From an uncultured Nitrospira sp. (GTDB taxonomy: Bacteria; Nitrospirota; Nitrospiria; Nitrospirales; Nitrospiraceae): 48,034 nt of DNA. The stretch is taken from NCBI GenBank assembly GCA_902500755.1, contig CABVRV010000021.1, positions 1 to 48,034 on the forward strand. Direction: 5' to 3'. Each line of letters begins with the position of its first letter. The first letter of the stretch is position 1. A program made the position numbers and the translations under genes. This document shows, piece by piece, positions 1 to 6,709 of this stretch. Below the pieces are notes generated by a model that saw only the letters and a program-made list of their open reading frames with translations, did not search any database and was not told the DNA's origin.

Positions 1-84
1 GGCGTCGGCATGTTGGTAACCATGTCTGCACGGCGATGATGCGAAGTAAGAGGAGGATACCTTGAAAATCGTGTTGATTGGAGC
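1..84 (+). repeat. Left copy of a duplicated gene leader (5' end of an NAD(P)-binding gene)
   Basis: Bases 1-84 repeat bases 1128-1210 with three mismatches in the first 55 bases, one 1-nt indel and a few mismatches further on. The right copy is the ribosome binding site and first codons of the intact NAD(P)-binding gene at 1188. In the left copy the corresponding start is TTG at 62, followed by KIVLIGA-type Rossmann codons, but similarity stops there and the frame closes at TAG 194-196. This copy is therefore a truncated remnant. The chlorite dismutase gene begins 33 bases after the similarity ends. The repeat may extend left of the window. Confidence 0.85.
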
Positions 85-116
85 GAACACTGACGCAATA
101 ACAAAAGGAGATGTCG

Positions 117-902
117 ATGCGCCATTTCATTGTACTGATTTTCTGTGTGATATTCGTCGTCGGAGCTGTCGCTCCAGTCAAAGCCGAGGCCGATAGAGAA
201 CAACTTTTAAAGGAAACGGGAGTCTATGCCACATTCGCCGTCTTCCAAGCGTCAGAGCAATGGTGGCAAATGGAGCCTCAAGCTCGTGCGTCGGCGAGCG
301 CCGACGTAAAGAAAATAATAGAGAAATATGCGGATCGATTGACAACAGACGTGCATCTGCTGCGGGGGTTGTCCGAACGAGCCGATATCCTGATCCGGAT
401 TCATTCAAAAGAAATGATTCACAATCAGAATTTTTTGCTGGATTTGATGGCAACCAACTTGGGGAAACATTTCAAAAATGTAGACGTCTTTAACGGCATC
501 ACAAAAGCGCTCAATTATGTGCCTAATTTTCCGGGAGACCTCAAGGACGAGTTAAAGACTCCACCCCCCCAAGGGAGCAAATATGTAGTCGTGGTACCCA
601 TCCGGAAGGATGCCGAGTGGTGGAACACCGCGCAGGATTCTCGAACAAGCATGATGAAAGAGCATACGGATGCCACCGTGGCCTATCTAAAGACTGTCAA
701 GCGTAAGCTGTATCACTCGAGTGGTCTCGATGATTGGGACTTCATCACCTATTTTGAAACGTCGAAACTCGATGATTTCAATAATTTGGTCACCGGATTG
801 CTTCAAGTGAAAGAGAATCAGCACAACCGAGTATTTGGAGATCCTCTCTTGTTGGGAACTATTCGGCCACTGGATGAGATTTTGGAGGTCCTTGCTCGGT
901 AG
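117..902 (+). CDS. cld: Chlorite dismutase, periplasmic heme enzyme
   Basis: Chlorite dismutase is a heme b enzyme that splits chlorite into chloride and O2. The protein starts with a signal peptide (hydrophobic residues about 4-20, likely cleavage after VKA), so it should act in the periplasm, as proposed for Nitrospira Cld. The mature part is about 237 residues, the size of the long pentameric clade. Counting from the ATG at 111, the proximal heme histidine is H185 (MKEHT) and the distal catalytic arginine is R198 (TVKRKLY), both conserved, as are the KDAEWW and GLDDWDFITYFE segments. I prefer ATG 117 because AGGAG lies at 106-110, leaving 6 nt; the ATG at 111 would leave none. The gene is flanked by relics: a duplicated leader upstream and a VOC fragment downstream, which suggests insertion by recombination. 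Physiological role in a nitrite oxidiser is inference: detoxification of chlorite formed by reduction of chlorate. Confidence 0.93.
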   Translation: MRHFIVLIFCVIFVVGAVAPVKAEADREQLLKETGVYATFAVFQASEQWWQMEPQARASASADVKKIIEKYADRLTTDVHLLRGLSERADILIRIHSKEMIHNQNFLLDLMATNLGKHFKNVDVFNGITKALNYVPNFPGDLKDELKTPPPQGSKYVVVVPIRKDAEWWNTAQDSRTSMMKEHTDATVAYLKTVKRKLYHSSGLDDWDFITYFETSKLDDFNNLVTGLLQVKENQHNRVFGDPLLLGTIRPLDEILEVLAR

Positions 903-1076
903 CCTGAGGTCAGCGGCACCGGCAAACTGCGAGATCCTGATGCAAACGAAGTCGAAATCTATGGGGACGCAGACGAGTCGATACGGGAAAACGATCCGGC
1001 GATGGTTGTGGACACTTCATCGATGATAGCTGTCGGACAGCGAGTACCGTTGGGCCCTGTCCGCACAAGGGACTGA
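903..1076 (+). pseudogene. C-terminal relic of a VOC (glyoxalase/dioxygenase superfamily) gene
   Basis: Directly after the cld stop codon, in the same frame, an open stretch without its own start reads LRDPDANEVEIYGDADES and ends at TGA 1074-1076. The DPD-N-VE-Y signature is the C-terminal metal-binding end of VOC-superfamily proteins, where the Glu is a metal ligand. The N-terminal two thirds are absent. No ribosome binding site or start codon is visible, so this is probably a dead fragment. A gene with only the N-terminal half of the same kind of protein lies at 14926. Confidence 0.7.
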
Positions 1077-1127
1077 ATGATTCGCGGGAAAGGCAATGAC
1101 ATCATTGAGATGGTTACCGCTCGTACG

Positions 1128-1210
1128 GGCGTCGGCTTGTTGGTAACCATTTCTGAACGGCGATGATGCGAAGTAAGAGGAGTGGTCATGAAAATCGTGG
1201 TAATCGGAGC
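1128..1210 (+). repeat. Right copy of the duplicated leader
   Basis: This copy holds the intact ribosome binding site and first codons of the gene at 1188. It matches bases 1-84 almost throughout. The two copies bracket cld and the VOC relic in direct orientation, about 1.13 kb apart, as expected if a segment was inserted by homologous recombination or tandem duplication followed by decay. Confidence 0.85.
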
Positions 1211-1829
1211 AACGGGGTTCGTAGGATCGGCGATTCTCAGGGAGGCGTTGGATCGTGGCCATGAGGTCACAGCCATCGCACGAGATCCGGAAAAGTTGCA
1301 GCCGCATGCGAAGCTTCGTCCTCAGAAAGCCGATGTCTATAACGCCGATGAAGTGGCGCTGGTCGTAGCGGGCCATCACGCCGTCATCAGCGCCTTCAAT
1401 CCCGGCTGGACCAATCCGGACATCTACAATCTGCAGGTCAAGGGCGCGCGAGCCATTATTGATGGGGTCAAGAAGGCGGAAATGAAGCGCTTGCTCTTCG
1501 TCGGTGGCGCAGGCAGTTTGGAAGTGAAGCCCGGTGTCCAATCTGTGGACCTCCCCGAGTTCCCGGCGGAGTACAAACAGGGAGCCCTCGCGACCCGCGA
1601 AGCTCTGAACCTGCTGCGCAAAGAGCCGACCCTCGAATGGACCTTCCTATCCCCGTCAGCCGATCTTTTCTCCGGTGAGCGTACCGGAAAATTCCGACTT
1701 GGGACGGATCAATTATTGCGTGATGCGAATGGAGAAAGCCGCATCTCGGTCCAAGATTATGCCGTGGCCATGATCGATGAAGTAGAGATGCCGCATCACA
1801 TTCGCCGACGGTTTACAGTGGGTTATTAA
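1188..1829 (+). CDS. NAD(P)-binding, NmrA/epimerase-like oxidoreductase (COG2910 type)
   Basis: A single-domain Rossmann-fold protein of about 213 residues. The N terminus KIVVIGATGFVGSAIL carries the GxxGxxG dinucleotide-binding motif, followed by a basic loop (ARDPEKL) that suggests NADP preference. This is the compact NAD(P)H-binding group (YwnB/COG2910) of atypical SDRs, several of which are putative reductases or redox sensors without a defined substrate. The ATG at 1188 is chosen over the in-frame GTG at 1182 because AAGAGGAG lies 5-6 nt before it. Its leader is duplicated at the left end of the window. The SDR gene at 1910 follows on the same strand with its own strong ribosome binding site. 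Confidence 0.85.
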   Translation: MKIVVIGATGFVGSAILREALDRGHEVTAIARDPEKLQPHAKLRPQKADVYNADEVALVVAGHHAVISAFNPGWTNPDIYNLQVKGARAIIDGVKKAEMKRLLFVGGAGSLEVKPGVQSVDLPEFPAEYKQGALATREALNLLRKEPTLEWTFLSPSADLFSGERTGKFRLGTDQLLRDANGESRISVQDYAVAMIDEVEMPHHIRRRFTVGY

Positions 1830-1909
1830 GTCGAAAGGTGGAAGTTCCTCTGAGCGTGAACATGTTCTGATCGTCCCACAACTAAACAGAATGGGAAGGA
1901 GGATCACTC

Positions 1910-2665
1910 ATGAACAATCCTACACTAAAAGGGAAAGTTGCGGTCATCGGCGCAGGCGCCAAGAATCTGGGTGGTCTCCTCAGTCGCGAGTTCGCCAAGG
2001 GCGGTGCCAAGGTTGTGGTGCACTACAACAGTGACGCCACCAAGCCGAATGCCGATGCCACGGTAAAAGCCATCGAAGACGTGGGCGGCGATGCCTACGC
2101 CGTCCAGGGTGATTTGACCAAGCCTGCCAACGTCACCGCGTTGTTTAAATCCGCCAAGGACCGCTTCGGCGGCATCGACATCGCCGTCAACACCGTCGGC
2201 AAGGTGCTCCGCAAGCCCATCGTCGATACCACTGAGGCCGAGTACGACTCGATGTTCGACATCAACGCCAAAGCGGCTTATTTTTTCATCAAGGAAGCAG
2301 GAAAGAATCTCAACGACAACGGGAAGATCATCACCATCGTGACGTCGCTGCTCGCGGCCTTCACCGACGGCTACTCGACCTACGCCGGAGGCAAAGCTCC
2401 GGTGGAGCATTTTACGCGCGCAGCGGCCAAGGAGTTCAGCCCGCGCGGTATTTCCGTCACCGCGGTCGGTCCCGGCCCGATGGACACGCCGTTTTTCTAC
2501 GGTCAGGAGACGCCTGAACGGGTGGCGTATCACAAGTCACAAGGCATGGGCGGCCAGCTGACTCAAATCGAAGACATCGTGCCGATCGTACGATTTCTTG
2601 CTACCGAGGGCTGGTGGGTCACAGGTCAGACCATATTCGCCAACGGCGGGTACACCACGCGATGA
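1910..2665 (+). CDS. SDR family oxidoreductase
   Basis: A classical short-chain dehydrogenase/reductase of 251 residues, the usual length. The cofactor site reads GAGAKNLGG rather than TGxxxGIG, the NNAG segment is NTVGK, and the catalytic set is Ser in IVTSLLA followed by YAGGK (YxxxK). A proline-glycine segment PGPMDTPFF follows, as in NAD(P)-dependent ketone or aldehyde reductases. The substrate cannot be told from sequence. The start is fixed by GGGAAGGAGGATCACTC directly upstream. It lies 80 bases after the NAD(P)-binding gene and could be cotranscribed with it. Confidence 0.9.
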   Translation: MNNPTLKGKVAVIGAGAKNLGGLLSREFAKGGAKVVVHYNSDATKPNADATVKAIEDVGGDAYAVQGDLTKPANVTALFKSAKDRFGGIDIAVNTVGKVLRKPIVDTTEAEYDSMFDINAKAAYFFIKEAGKNLNDNGKIITIVTSLLAAFTDGYSTYAGGKAPVEHFTRAAAKEFSPRGISVTAVGPGPMDTPFFYGQETPERVAYHKSQGMGGQLTQIEDIVPIVRFLATEGWWVTGQTIFANGGYTTR

Positions 2666-2697
2666 TTGGATCGGTGTTGAAACTCTAACAATCGGCT

Positions 2698-2714
2698 CCA
2701 GCGCACGGCGCTGG
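2698..2714 (+). terminator. Stem-loop between the SDR and GH15 genes
   Basis: CCAGCGC and GCGCTGG form a perfect 7-bp stem around a 3-nt ACG loop, 33 bases after the SDR stop. No run of T follows, so a classical intrinsic terminator is not supported. It may be a transcript-stabilising hairpin or a weak terminator. Confidence 0.35.
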
Positions 2715-2781
2715 TGCGCCGCCGCTGATTTGCCACCACTCCTGGCGCGGACATGTCTCGGCGAGGGACAGAAGCGAAGCG

Positions 2782-4626
2782 ATGAATTACCAGCCCATCC
2801 AAAACTACGGCATTATTGGAAATATGCGCACGTCGGCGCTCGTCAGCATCACGGGATCGATCGATTGGTTCTGTTTCCCGCACTTTGATTCCCCGAGCGT
2901 CTTCGCGGCTATGCTTGATCACGAGAAAGGAGGCCGGTTCGAGATCGCCGCCACTCATGAAGGCGTGAAGACCAAACAATTCTACTGGCCGGACACGAAT
3001 ATCTTGATGACCCGCTTCTACTCGGCGGGCGGGGTCGCCGAAATCGAAGATTTCATGCCGCCCGGTTTGTCGAGCGATTCCGCATGGCGGCATTCGCTGA
3101 TTCGCCGGGTGAGGGTCACGCAGGGTAGCATGGAGTTTCGCCTGCGATGTCATCCCGCCTTTGATTATGCCCGAGCGGCTCATCAGACGATCATTACTAA
3201 GCAAGGAGCCAGTTTCCATTCTGCTAACCTCAGTTTGGGACTCGCGACGGATATTCCGCTCACGGCGGACGATCGCGGCGCGGCGGCGGTCTTTGTCCTG
3301 CACGAGGAGCAGGCAGCGGTTTTCATGCTTGGGGGCATTCAATCAGACGAGGGCTGCGGCCACGGTCCGGCTGCGGGCGAAGCCGACGAACTCTTCGAAC
3401 GGACGGTGAACTATTGGCGTCGCTGGCTGTCCAAATGCACGTACACCGGTCGTTGGCGGGAAATGGTCTATCGTTCGGCGCTCACCCTGAAGCTTCTGAC
3501 GTTCGAACCAACCGGCGCCATCATCGCCGCCCCGACGTGCAGCTTGCCGGAGACCCTCGGTGGAGGCCGAAACTGGGACTATCGTTATACGTGGATTCGC
3601 GATGCCGCATTTACCCTCTATGGCCTGCTGCGGATCGGATTTACCGATGAAGCGGTCGGCTTTATGAAATGGTTAGGGGCGCGAGCGGGAGAGGTGGCGC
3701 CGGATGGGGCGTTGCAAATCGTCTACGGCATCGACGGGCGTCACGATCTGACGGAAAAGACGCTCGATCATTTGGACGGCTATCGAGGATCTCGACCGGT
3801 ACGAATCGGCAACGGCGCCTACAACCAATTGCAGTTGGACATCTATGGTGAGTTACTCGACGCGCTGTATCTATACAACAAATATGTGATGCCCATCGGG
3901 TACGATGTGTGGACGCGCATCCGCAAGCGGCTCGATTGGCTCTGTGAGAATTGGCAACAGCCGGACGAAGGCATTTGGGAGGTGCGTGGCGGCCGCCGAC
4001 ACTTCGTATACTCCAAGTTAATGTGCTGGGTGGCCATGGATCGTGGTCTTCGATTGGCCGAGAAGCGGTCCTTTCCCGCGGACCGCGCGCGGTGGCTTCA
4101 GGTCAGAGACCGGATCTATGAGGAGATCATGGCGAAGGGATGGAGCCCCACGCGACAGGCCTTCGTGCAGCACTATGGCAGCGAGTCGCTGGATGCCTCC
4201 AACCTGATCATGCCGCTCGTGTTCTTTCTCTCTCCAAACGATCCGAGGATGCTCAAAACGCTGGATGCCATCAACCGTTCACGGAAACACGGCGGCCTGG
4301 TGTCGGACGGGCTGGTGTATCGCTATGACAGTGAAACGGGAGAAGACGGACTAGACGGGAAAGAGGGCTCGTTCACCATGTGCTCGTTTTGGCTGGTCGA
4401 AGCATTGACCAGAGCGGGGCGCGTCGATCGCGCGAAACTGAGCGAGGCGCGGCTGTTGTTTGAGCGCATGCTGGGCCACGCCAACCACGTCGGCTTGTAC
4501 TCGGAGGAGATCGGCCCATGCGGCGACGCGCTCGGCAACTTTCCACAGGCGTTCACGCACCTGGCCCTCATCAGCGCCGCGTTCAATCTTGATCGCGCGC
4601 TCGACAGCAGACCAACGATGGGGTGA
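2782..4626 (+). CDS. Glycoside hydrolase family 15 protein (glucoamylase/trehalase type)
   Basis: GH15 enzymes release glucose from alpha-glucans or trehalose with inversion. At 614 residues this is the usual length of the bacterial GH15 group annotated as glucoamylase or trehalase-like. An N-terminal beta-sandwich domain (residues about 1-215) precedes the (alpha/alpha)6 barrel. Visible family motifs are [11 protein letters not shown] at 264-274, WEVRG with the likely general acid E400, and LYSEEIGP with candidate base residues E575/E576 followed by GNFPQAFTH. No signal peptide is seen, so it probably acts in the cytoplasm on glycogen-derived oligosaccharides or trehalose. Its stop is 4 bases before the kinase gene start, so hydrolase and glucose kinase are likely translated together. 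Confidence 0.9.
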   Translation: MNYQPIQNYGIIGNMRTSALVSITGSIDWFCFPHFDSPSVFAAMLDHEKGGRFEIAATHEGVKTKQFYWPDTNILMTRFYSAGGVAEIEDFMPPGLSSDSAWRHSLIRRVRVTQGSMEFRLRCHPAFDYARAAHQTIITKQGASFHSANLSLGLATDIPLTADDRGAAAVFVLHEEQAAVFMLGGIQSDEGCGHGPAAGEADELFERTVNYWRRWLSKCTYTGRWREMVYRSALTLKLLTFEPTGAIIAAPTCSLPETLGGGRNWDYRYTWIRDAAFTLYGLLRIGFTDEAVGFMKWLGARAGEVAPDGALQIVYGIDGRHDLTEKTLDHLDGYRGSRPVRIGNGAYNQLQLDIYGELLDALYLYNKYVMPIGYDVWTRIRKRLDWLCENWQQPDEGIWEVRGGRRHFVYSKLMCWVAMDRGLRLAEKRSFPADRARWLQVRDRIYEEIMAKGWSPTRQAFVQHYGSESLDASNLIMPLVFFLSPNDPRMLKTLDAINRSRKHGGLVSDGLVYRYDSETGEDGLDGKEGSFTMCSFWLVEALTRAGRVDRAKLSEARLLFERMLGHANHVGLYSEEIGPCGDALGNFPQAFTHLALISAAFNLDRALDSRPTMG

Positions 4627-4630
4627 CGAT

Positions 4631-5434
4631 ATGGCCACGAACACATCCCGCAAGGCGCGCGAGCCGCAAGGGACAGCCTCAGAAGTGAAGAACGACGGCA
4701 GGGCACCACGCAGTTTCCTCAGGGTGCTGGTCATCGATGTGGGTGGAACCAACGTCAAGATCTTGGCAACTGGGAAACACGCGCCGCGCAAGGTGCCGTC
4801 TGGTGCGACCATGACTGCACGGCGCATGGCCGAGGCAGTTCGCCAGCTCGCCGCCGACTGGCCGTACGATGTCGTCGCGGTGGGATATCCTGGAGGGGTT
4901 CGGGACGGAAGCCCGGCCGCCGAACCCAAGAACCTCGGCGGCGGGTGGGTGCGATTCGATTTCAAGAAGGCGTTCGGATGTCCGGTCAAAGTGATCAATG
5001 ACGCTGCGATGCAAGCGCTCGGAAGCTACCAAGGGGGTCGGATGTTGTTTTTAGGTCTCGGCACCGGCCTCGGGTCCGCGATGATCACCGACGGCGTACT
5101 GGTGCCGATGGAACTGGCGCATCTCCGCTATCGGAAAGGCCGGACGTACGAGGACTACGTCGGCGCGCGCGGGCTCAAGCGGCACAGCAAGAAAAAATGG
5201 CGCCGGTATGTGACGGATGTGGTGACGACATTGCGGGCGGCGCTCCAAGCCGACTACGTCGTGCTTGGTGGCGGCAACGCCAAGAAACTTGGAAAGTTGC
5301 CGAAGTGGGTGCGACTTGGCAATAACCACCATGCGTTTACCGGAGGGTTTCGCCTCTGGGAGAAGGCATGGCATGATGCGCGATCCGCCTGCATCGTTCG
5401 GACGGGTGCAGCGGAGATGCGTCGAGGATCGTGA
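4631..5434 (+). CDS. ROK-family sugar kinase, polyphosphate-glucokinase-like
   Basis: A 267-residue actin-fold sugar kinase. The phosphate-binding loop is DVGGTNVK (D37), the catalytic Asp sits in VINDAAMQALG (D124), and GLGTGLGSAM is the second phosphate motif. There is no CxCGxxGC zinc motif, which is typical of the polyphosphate/ATP glucokinase branch rather than NagC/Mlc regulators. An open frame continues upstream to 4460 but overlaps the GH15 gene and reads as low-complexity out-of-frame sequence, so ATG 4631 is the likely start. The link to the GH15 gene suggests that released glucose is phosphorylated to glucose 6-phosphate. Phosphoryl donor (polyphosphate or ATP) is uncertain. Confidence 0.82.
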   Translation: MATNTSRKAREPQGTASEVKNDGRAPRSFLRVLVIDVGGTNVKILATGKHAPRKVPSGATMTARRMAEAVRQLAADWPYDVVAVGYPGGVRDGSPAAEPKNLGGGWVRFDFKKAFGCPVKVINDAAMQALGSYQGGRMLFLGLGTGLGSAMITDGVLVPMELAHLRYRKGRTYEDYVGARGLKRHSKKKWRRYVTDVVTTLRAALQADYVVLGGGNAKKLGKLPKWVRLGNNHHAFTGGFRLWEKAWHDARSACIVRTGAAEMRRGS

Positions 5435-5452
5435 ATGGAGGGAGAGAGGATC

Positions 5453-5914
5453 ATGAACACTGATCTCGCAAAAGTGAAGAAATCGGCCAAGGATCTCCGG
5501 AAGAGTTATCCACGCAGCCCTCGCGAAAAGCTGGGTGGCTACGTGATTGCGGCGCGGTGCGTCGATAAGTGCAGGGCGTTCCTCCTGGACATGAACGGCG
5601 AGTACAACTACTGGCCCTGCTCGCTGGCCGGTCAATGGTTCTCGTTCACCGGCATCACGCCCGAACGATTTAAGGACGTGGTCGCGACGGGAGCGACCGA
5701 TGAAGAACTCGCGACATGGATTGTAGATCAATCCAAGATCAAGAATCCTGACGAAGTGCTGAAATGGAACAACGCGATGCGCGATACACGATTGAGCGAC
5801 ATGAGTCTGCAGGCTCAGCAGTACCTCGAAGAATATATTCCCAAGTTCGTCCCGAACCATCGTCCCGTCTATGTCTGGTTCGATGTCTACGATCTGGAGG
5901 AGAAACGGCTCTGA
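5453..5914 (+). CDS. DUF5069 domain protein
   Basis: A 153-residue soluble protein resembling DUF5069, recognised by the SPREKLGGYVIAARCVDKCRA opening region and the tryptophan-rich centre around QWFSFTGI. The function of the family is unknown. ATG 5453 is preferred over 5435 because GGAGAGAGGA stands just before it and the family motif begins shortly afterwards. The gene lies 18 bases after the ROK kinase and 31 bases before the DJ-1-like gene, so all are probably in one transcription unit. Confidence 0.75.
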   Translation: MNTDLAKVKKSAKDLRKSYPRSPREKLGGYVIAARCVDKCRAFLLDMNGEYNYWPCSLAGQWFSFTGITPERFKDVVATGATDEELATWIVDQSKIKNPDEVLKWNNAMRDTRLSDMSLQAQQYLEEYIPKFVPNHRPVYVWFDVYDLEEKRL

Positions 5915-5945
5915 CGGTTCGACCGACGGACGCAGGAGGGAAGCC

Positions 5946-6638
5946 ATGAACAAGAAGATCCTCGTCGTGCTCACCAGTGTTGAAAAGTATCCAAACTTGA
6001 ACCGGGCAACGGGGTTATGGCTCGGAGAGGCCGTTCACTTTGTCAAAAAAGTCGAAGCGGCGGGCTATCAGGTCGACTACGTCAGCCCTCGTGGGGGCTA
6101 TACCCCGATCGACCCGCATAGCCTTGCGATGGCCGAGCCTGTCGATTGGGAATGGTACCAGAAGAAGGAATTTATGAATCGACTTGGGAAGACACTGAAA
6201 CCGAGTGAGGTCAACCCAAGCGAGTATGTGGCGGTCTATTATACCGGCGGCCACGGGGTGATCTGGGATTTTCCTGAGAATAAACCCCTCCAGACGATCA
6301 GTAGGAAAATTTATGAGGATGGTGGGTACGTGTCGTCGGTGTGCCACGGCGCTGCGGGGTTGTTGAATATCAAGTTGTCGAACGGATCGCCGCTGATCAA
6401 CGGGAAACAGGTCACGGGTTTTTCGAACGACGAAGAGAAGTTGGCAGAGCTCGACAAGTTCGTTCCATTCCTGACGGAGACGGAGCTGGTCGCCCGCGGG
6501 GCGATCTACAAGAAAGCCGACAAGGCGTGGGCGCCGTTTGCTGTCGTGGACGGCCGTGTCGTCACCGGACAGAATCCGGCTTCAGGCGGGGCGGTTGCTG
6601 ACCTGCTAATCGCGGAGCTCAAGCAGGCAGCGCAGTAG
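5946..6638 (+). CDS. DJ-1/PfpI family protein, Hsp31-like
   Basis: A 230-residue class I glutamine-amidotransferase-fold protein. The nucleophile elbow reads SVCHGAAGLL with C133 followed by H134, and E28 in LGEAVHF is positioned to support the cysteine, as in yeast Hsp31 (Glu-Cys-His). The GGHGVIWDF segment is also typical. Relatives act as glutathione-independent glyoxalase or holding chaperone against methylglyoxal and oxidative stress; which applies here is unknown. The start is set by AGGAGGGAAGCC before ATG 5946. The upstream in-frame extension to 5871 overlaps the DUF5069 gene and is not supported. Confidence 0.87.
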   Translation: MNKKILVVLTSVEKYPNLNRATGLWLGEAVHFVKKVEAAGYQVDYVSPRGGYTPIDPHSLAMAEPVDWEWYQKKEFMNRLGKTLKPSEVNPSEYVAVYYTGGHGVIWDFPENKPLQTISRKIYEDGGYVSSVCHGAAGLLNIKLSNGSPLINGKQVTGFSNDEEKLAELDKFVPFLTETELVARGAIYKKADKAWAPFAVVDGRVVTGQNPASGGAVADLLIAELKQAAQ

Positions 6639-6709
6639 CAGCCGAAGGAATACGTGACTAGCTAAGACGGTGCGAGCACGCCACTTTTTCTGAAATGAAC
6701 GAGGACAAG

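Noticed and set aside
1-1210. Direct repeats around cld as insertion-sequence ends or attachment sites
   Set aside because: The repeats are coding leader sequence, not terminal inverted repeats, and there is no transposase or integrase nearby; duplication of gene DNA explains them.
2626-3342. A 238-codon minus-strand open frame over the GH15 gene
   Set aside because: Overlaps a well-supported GH15 coding region and reads as Arg/His-rich shadow sequence.
5051-5974. A 307-codon minus-strand open frame
   Set aside because: It lies opposite the ROK kinase, DUF5069 and DJ-1 genes, which have clear motifs and ribosome binding sites; the translated product shows no domain pattern. It results from codon bias on the opposite strand.
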